The notes under the pieces: model-generated
Told to the model about the DNA's origin: nothing
Seen by the model: only the letters and a program-made list of their open reading frames with translations
Database searches by the model: none
In this document: one piece after another, positions 58,701 through 64,000 of the stretch
How the letters are laid out: each line of letters starts with the position of its first letter
Numbering within the stretch: position 1 is the stretch's first letter
Assembly: GCA_022814615.1 (NCBI GenBank)
Contig: JAKLNE010000021.1
Coordinates: 428,712 to 492,711, forward strand
Length of the DNA stretch: 64,000 bases
From: Waltergamsia citrina
Taxonomy: Eukaryota; Ascomycota; Sordariomycetes; Hypocreales; Bionectriaceae
Direction of reading: 5' to 3'
Translations under genes and position numbers: made by a program

Positions 58701-61700
58701 TCAGGATATCTCTATGCAGCCAGATGAGCAGGCTTATCTATTTTGGGTTCGAGGCCGCCTTTAGAATCCTATGCCATCTGCGTAAACACAACAAGATTAC
58801 TGCTTCTTGCGAAGGGGGTAGAGATATGCAGTCTACTCTACCTTTCTTCTGGTAGGATAGCACTACTCTCTTCTTATCAACTTTGCTCTTCCTCTGGCAG
58901 GACAATAGTACACTCTCCTTATCAATCTTGCTTTTTGAGCAAATTATTCAAAACCACTTGGGTCTTCACTATAGGCTACCGAGACATGGTGAACGGCACC
59001 AAGTGTGGACAAACTCTGCCCAAATTCGTGTCCGTATAAAAAGAATGAAGCTATTTCCCTAGCAAGTCAACAGGCAAACGCGCCGCTGCTAATCGTGTAC
59101 CCTGACGGAAACTGGAAGGATCTAGTAGACTCATCTCCCACTTCTACCAGCCTTACCTTGTTTAGGTGGAGGACGGTAGGAGCTTCATTAGAAAAGTCGG
59201 CCTGGATTGAGCACCGAAGAAAAACGAGCCAAACTCAGCAACACGTCGATTCGACCGTCCAATGGTTCAACTAGCTACGGAGAAAGACCTGATCACGAGG
59301 CACTGGCAGGGAATCTGGATTGGCACCTGTTTTCAGTTATTGCACCTTCGCACTATGGGCATAAAACGAAGGAGAAATCGAGACTATTATCAAGGCGCAA
59401 TGCACTCTGCCTTATATCGCAGCTCTATCCGGTTCAATCGTATAGCCAAACTTTCTCGACCTGGGGAAAAAACGCTGTGAGCTATAAGTGCACTGGAACG
59501 GAAATCGGAAGGATCAGTCGCAAGACTGTCTGGGTCAGTGGCATCCTTGACCAACTGCTGGAGGCCTAGTGCCTCGCTTGCTAGTTAGTCCTGCGGTTCT
59601 TTATCTCTGTTCCTTTTCGGCTGAGTTACATAACTTTATGAACTGCATTCAGGCGTGACAGAGAAACTCTCAATTCCGCTCTCAGAGGTTCAACACCTTA
59701 CCAATTCTTCTCGCCAAGGAAGCACGAGTGTCAATTACTGCCCATTGCTGTTTGGGAAATCATCTATTGCGCAACCATTCTGGATTTTATAGAGGGGGAG
59801 TCGTGAGATAGTGGGGTTAGTAGGAGTACCTCGATGAAGTCCACTGTCGCCTTCTTTTGTCTTGCTTGCGTTTATCCTTCGTTCGATGTTCATTAAGCGG
59901 CAATGAACTGGTCTTTTGTCTAGCCTTCAGAAGCTTGACCATCAGCCCCGAGGTACTTAAATTGAGAGGCAGAGTCTTTTAACTCAAAATGGTATTCTAG
60001 TGACGATCCGGGCGTGGATGTCTCTAGGAGCGACCAGGGAGAGCGATCAGGCAGACTGTCTATGGCCATGCTATCATTCCATTGTTCCTGCTAAAGGAAT
60101 CTCCGCGTCCACGCCAATGCCTTACCCAGATCAGGGCAGACAATCAATGCCACTGAAATATCAGGGCGCCTTGCAGTTCTAACTCGTGGTCGGGCGAGTC
60201 ATCGCGACTGCCCTGCTCGTACCCTCTGCGGTCAGCGGTTGAGGCGAATCCCGGGAATGAAACAATACACGACCTACAGGCTCCGCCTCCGGGACGTCTC
60301 AAGTCTGAGCTCGCTCCTGGATCATAAGTCAGGTAATATATCTATTTCAGGTAAGCTTGAAGTCATTGAAAACTACGGTTTCGACTATAACAACACTTAC
60401 TTACCCGACATTGATAGACACTCAAATCTAAGTACTGGTAAACGAATCACCGAAGCTAGATCTCTAAACACTAGCACGATAATGCCATACTATGAAAGAA
60501 GAACTCAACGGTCACATCTATTCTCTTCACCTCATAGAGGCTCAGCTCAGAGGTCCGCGATCGGACTGTTTCGACCAATATACGACACTTGCCAGTGTTC
60601 TCCCAGAAGGATCGGAGAACGAAGAAGCATTAAACCGAGCATACTCGTAGAGTACGGTAAAAATCTGCATGCATTCAGCGACTTCCACGTGATGATCGCC
60701 CTGCATAAAGGCTCGTCATGCCTGCTTTGATATTACTGATTATTGGTATTGGAATCCAGTGACGCGAAAGCTTGCCTGTTATAAGACTTTCGATAGCTGG
60801 TTTTGTCTCAGTGTACTGTCGACACACCTTGGCTTCAGCAGACCCTCCAAACTTAGGCCTTTTCGTTCTACAAGAAGCCCTTTACTCCCCCAAAAGAAAT
60901 TACGTGCGTCAAGGTGTATCGACTATTGAGCGAGAGAACCTTCAGACAGCTAGCAAAGATTAGAGGAGATGAACAATCCCGGAGACAGCAATTGCGCTAT
61001 GACGACGGGTGACCAACGATGCGTTCCTCCTCCAGGATGGAGATCGACACATTCCGAAAGTAGACTACAAACTGGCAATCAAGCGAAATTCATTTTGACA
61101 TCTACACATTTAGCTACGATGATGTTGTCGTTAAGTGGGAGCTTTTCCAGGCCCACTCCGCCATGCCGACCCTTCAGTTTCATCATGATGCCTAACAAAA
61201 ACGGCAAAGTCAATCCCCTCTCCAATCTAGACTGGTCAGAAATACCGGAATACGAGAAAACCAAGAGTATCCGACCAGCGAAGCCCAATGATACGTGCAA
61301 TCTACGGGGTGCACGCATCTTTCACGCCACTGGACGGAAAGGCGTACGTATCTGCAAACGAAAGAAGCTCTATTTATAGTACTACTATCCTGAAAATTAA
61401 GCAAGAGCTCGCTAGCGAGATCGACACTGAGCACAGCATGCTACTCGAGCAAGAGTCTCTGGGGTCGGACAATTTCCCTATCGAAGTGTAGCCTCCAGCG
61501 GAAGATTTCGAGGACATTCAACAACCTGAATCGTACCAAGCGGAAATTCGTCGAGCTGGTCAGACCTCTGGCCACCGCACCGACGACAACAGGCCCTATT
61601 TCAGACGTTCTGGATTCTAGACCGCAGTTATCCAGCAGAAGGCACCAAAACAAGTCATCAGCATAGCAAGTGTTTTCAAATCCAGTGTAGGGCTGGCGAG

Positions 61701-62377
61701 TCTATGGAGAGGTTAACAATGGCTCACCGAGACACTAGGCGGGTACGTTCGCGAGAGTCTATAGAGCCAAGCTTCTACCGTTGACATATTTTGTCATTCT
61801 CTCTAGGCTGTCTGTTGCCGTTCTATCACCGTCTATGTCGCAGCCCAACGGGACGGCTTCAATATTATAGTCGGTCTTGCAGAAGAAATCTACGGACTAG
61901 AACTAGGAGCGCGAAAAGCGAGGCTCCTCTTTACAGAATGTTTCTCCCTCCTGGGTAGCATTTTCAGCCTTGCTCATTGTAATAATATCGTACATCTATA
62001 GCTCTCTTGCAACTACAACTGACAAGATTGCACTGTTAGAGCCCTCGGTGAACCATCATGGAAAACCTTTGCACTTACTTGCCTCCCATGATTCCAGAAA
62101 CAATGCTAGTCAGCCTGGTCACAACTAAAGAGCTAGTATATCATACGACATGTACTACTCAGTTCCGAAAACTGTGCTGGCAAGCAAAGAGTTGCGGTTT
62201 CACTAGAGAGCATCTTTTCCCGGAGCCGACGCCCTCACCATCTTCATCCAAGAACATTGGCCAAGAATGATAAAACGTGAGCGATAAGGGGTTGAGGCGT
62301 TAGATACTACCAGTCTAAGCAGAAGCAACACGACAGTATATTGTCTTATGTTCAACACACTGCAAATGAATAATTAA

Positions 62378-62500
62378 CCCTCTTCCGACCCTGGTTCAGA
62401 ATCTTCCGGCTCGGAATCAGACACCAGTTCAGATGGCTCAGAAGACTCCGATGTCGAAGTCGTCGGTAGTAACCAAGGGGAACGAACAAGAAATTCTTAA
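62378..62500 (+). other. Ser/Asp/Glu-rich open fragment
   Basis: About 40 codons in which nearly every residue is Ser, Glu, Asp or Gly (SESSGSESDTSSDGSEDSD), bounded by stops. The strong bias argues for former coding sequence. No domain is recognised. Confidence 0.3.
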
Positions 62501-63323
62501 AGGTCTTGGATGTTAGCAGTTTGGTTTAGTCTTCTATGCGTCCAGAGAGCAACATATCGAGCAACGGCTAAGCCGATCACTCAACAACAAGTTTGGAAGC
62601 AGGGATGAGACACAGCAGCAAGCAACCATCTCTTCATCTTTCTTCGAGTAGAGACTCTATGATTATAACATAGCTTTCATTCATCACCCCAACAGCCAGC
62701 GATGGCTCACCGGGAGACCCTCCATCTTCAGGGTCTGGCGTCCCCTGTTAGGGACGCGTCGGGAGGCCTGAGATACCCGCCGATGGCAGCCCAACGTCGG
62801 CTGCCGGTAAGATCCTGGCTGAGTTCGTTCAACAGCGCATTTTGGGATCCTCGAGGTAAAACAGCCCGGCGGCGGAGAAATCAGAGCCTACAAGCTCAGC
62901 CAATACGGCCATGAAAGTGCAGTTGGGGACCAAGAATTCCTCCTAGGCATGGTGGTTCCTCTTTGATTGATCACCTTTCGGATGCACGCAATGGAACCAA
63001 GTCTCTTCTGCCGAGGTATTCCTCAAGGTCAGTGAAGCAACCTCTCTGTGCGTCAGAAGATATATGGGCTCTCTCCCCAAGGTAGAGGCGACAGAGTGCT
63101 GACTGAACCACAGTGTGATTAGTTCACTTTTACAAGCTCGCGGATAGCAACAAGTTCAACCAGTCTATTGAGCCCTCCGAACGTGCTCAAATATTGGGGT
63201 CCAAGACGCTGATCCAGAGTGGTGAGGAGTGCTACATATGAATGAAACCCCAAGACTTTGAATGAAAGAAACAATGGGAAACAAAGGAAGTGGTTGCCTA
63301 GGAAAATCCACGAGAAATAGCCT

Positions 63324-63630
63324 AGAGCCTCTGGTAGGCTATAATCTCAACTCGACACGAGATAGCACATTCAACCTATGCATTATCCAGGGGGCAATCT
63401 GGGTTGACGACATCATCCACGATAGGTCCCAGAGATTCTTACAGGCTATAACTTCAACTCAGTGGAAGACAACGCATTCGGCCTATGCATTACCCAGGGG
63501 GTGATCTGGGTTAGTGATACCATCGACGAGAAATTCCAGAGCCTCTTGCAGGATATAATCTGAACTCAACTCAAGACAACACATTCGGCCTATGCATCAC
63601 CTGGGGAGTGATATAGGCCAATGATTTCAG
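63324..63630. repeat. 107-bp tandem repeat, about 2.9 copies
   Basis: Copies begin at 63324, 63431 and 63538, an exact 107-bp period, each opening with AGAGCCTCT- or AGAGATTCT-like sequence and sharing the core GCCTATGCAT and GATCTGGGTTAG-like blocks. The last copy is cut short near 63630. A short partial match to the unit's end (CACGAGAAAT) just before 63324 suggests an older fourth copy. Confidence 0.85.
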
Positions 63631-63925
63631 CTTTGACAAATCTCGTCCGCTCAGAGTTAGACTGGGTCTCGCCTTGATCTTTTGGACTTGATCTCGTAAT
63701 ACCTCATGAGGAGATCCTTCTTTAACCTGGATTAGGAACATTGATACTAGTGATCTAAGAACACAATAAGACTTTGACTTAATTAATCATTACATAACAA
63801 AATATTGATAAATAAAATCTTTACACTTTTATGCACGTAGTATAGTCAGGTGGCAATTCTCGTCGTACTCTCCTGAGGATCAGGCTAAGTTACTGCTCAA
63901 CTTAGACGCTCGAGGTTCAAATGAA

Positions 63926-63927
<2 letters not shown>
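63631..63927. other. Terminal A/T-rich spacer
   Basis: Mixed to A/T-rich sequence without open frames or recognised repeats, ending at the G homopolymer. Confidence 0.5.

Positions 63928-64000
<73 letters not shown>
63928..64000. repeat. G homopolymer running off the window
   Basis: 73 consecutive G to the final base, unlike anything else in the window. It is probably a sequencing or gap-filling artefact at an assembly end; it does not match a TTAGGG telomere. Confidence 0.9.

Larger units (their letters stand above)
47488..63323. other. 16-kb gene-free tract, probably degraded repeats
   Basis: No frame longer than about 160 codons, no consistent exon chains and no recognisable enzyme motifs on either strand. 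GC is lower than in the core genes. Local open pieces with biased composition: 50481-50876 (+), 52203-52733 (+), 62378-62500 (+, Ser/Asp/Glu-rich) and 62702-62914 (+). These resemble pieces of retrotransposon gag-type proteins by composition only. No reverse transcriptase, integrase, transposase or terminal repeat could be identified by reading. Confidence 0.45.

Noticed and set aside
63324..63630. CRISPR-like array
   Set aside because: Period is 107 bp with the whole unit repeated and diverged; no short direct repeats with unique spacers, and the genome is eukaryotic.
63928..64000. Telomere
   Set aside because: Pure G, not TTAGGG units.
1..64000. tRNA and rRNA genes
   Set aside because: I looked for T-loop GGTTCRA-type words with matching acceptor stems on both strands; isolated hits (near 43131, 58744) lacked the rest of the fold. 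No scan program was available.

Overview
The window is nuclear DNA from a filamentous ascomycete, most likely a Sordariomycete. The genes carry short spliceosomal introns (44-122 nt) with GTRNGT donors, CTAAC/CTRAC branch sites and YAG acceptors. The conserved set (a fungal homeobox conidiation regulator, a DNF3-type flippase, a fungal SLC6-like symporter, CAND1) fits Pezizomycotina. No bacterial, viral or organellar features were seen. The species cannot be named from this sequence.

Left part, about 1-35 kb, is core genome with well-formed genes and long non-coding spacers: the 3' end of a one-pass membrane protein (1-794, +); an AAGAB/IRC6-type adaptin-binding protein (1435-2679, +); a 5.7 kb gene-free upstream region leading to a homeodomain regulator of the Htf1/Hox2 type (8422-10427, +); a 1471-residue DNF3-like P4-ATPase (13593-18067, +); a convergent neurotransmitter:sodium-symporter-like gene (19577-21788, -); and CAND1, the cullin exchange factor (30951-35178, -). 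Between the symporter and CAND1 lies a small accessory block (26.5-30.9 kb). It holds a decayed membrane-protein gene, a 169-residue unknown protein, and a GPI-protein-like gene that lacks a signal peptide.

Middle part, about 36-47.5 kb, is an accessory island: a small secreted six-cysteine protein (36132-36631, +); a protein with a C-terminal OTT_1508-like nucleic-acid deaminase domain (37447-39106, +); a six-exon gene of A/T-rich codon use with a hydrophobic central segment and one exon junction that cannot be closed in frame (40172-41803, +); a divergent pair made of a cis-CaaD-like tautomerase (42868-43359, -) and an MBL-fold hydrolase (43831-44703, +); and an F-box protein (46447-47487, +). 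Two 47-bp repeat copies that differ largely by transitions lie on either side of the tautomerase/MBL pair, as expected for old RIP-mutated repeats.

Right part, about 47.5-64 kb, has no intact gene. All six frames are broken by stops, only short low-complexity or Ser/acidic open stretches remain, and the tract ends in a 107-bp tandem repeat and a 73-base G homopolymer that runs off the window. It looks like a degraded repeat tract next to an assembly end.

The core genes share no single pathway. CAND1 and the F-box protein both belong to SCF ubiquitin-ligase biology, but they are more than 11 kb apart and linkage is probably fortuitous. The most interesting part is the 36-46 kb island (secreted protein, deaminase, membrane protein, tautomerase/lactamase-fold pair), whose gene types recur in fungal accessory, allorecognition or detoxification settings.
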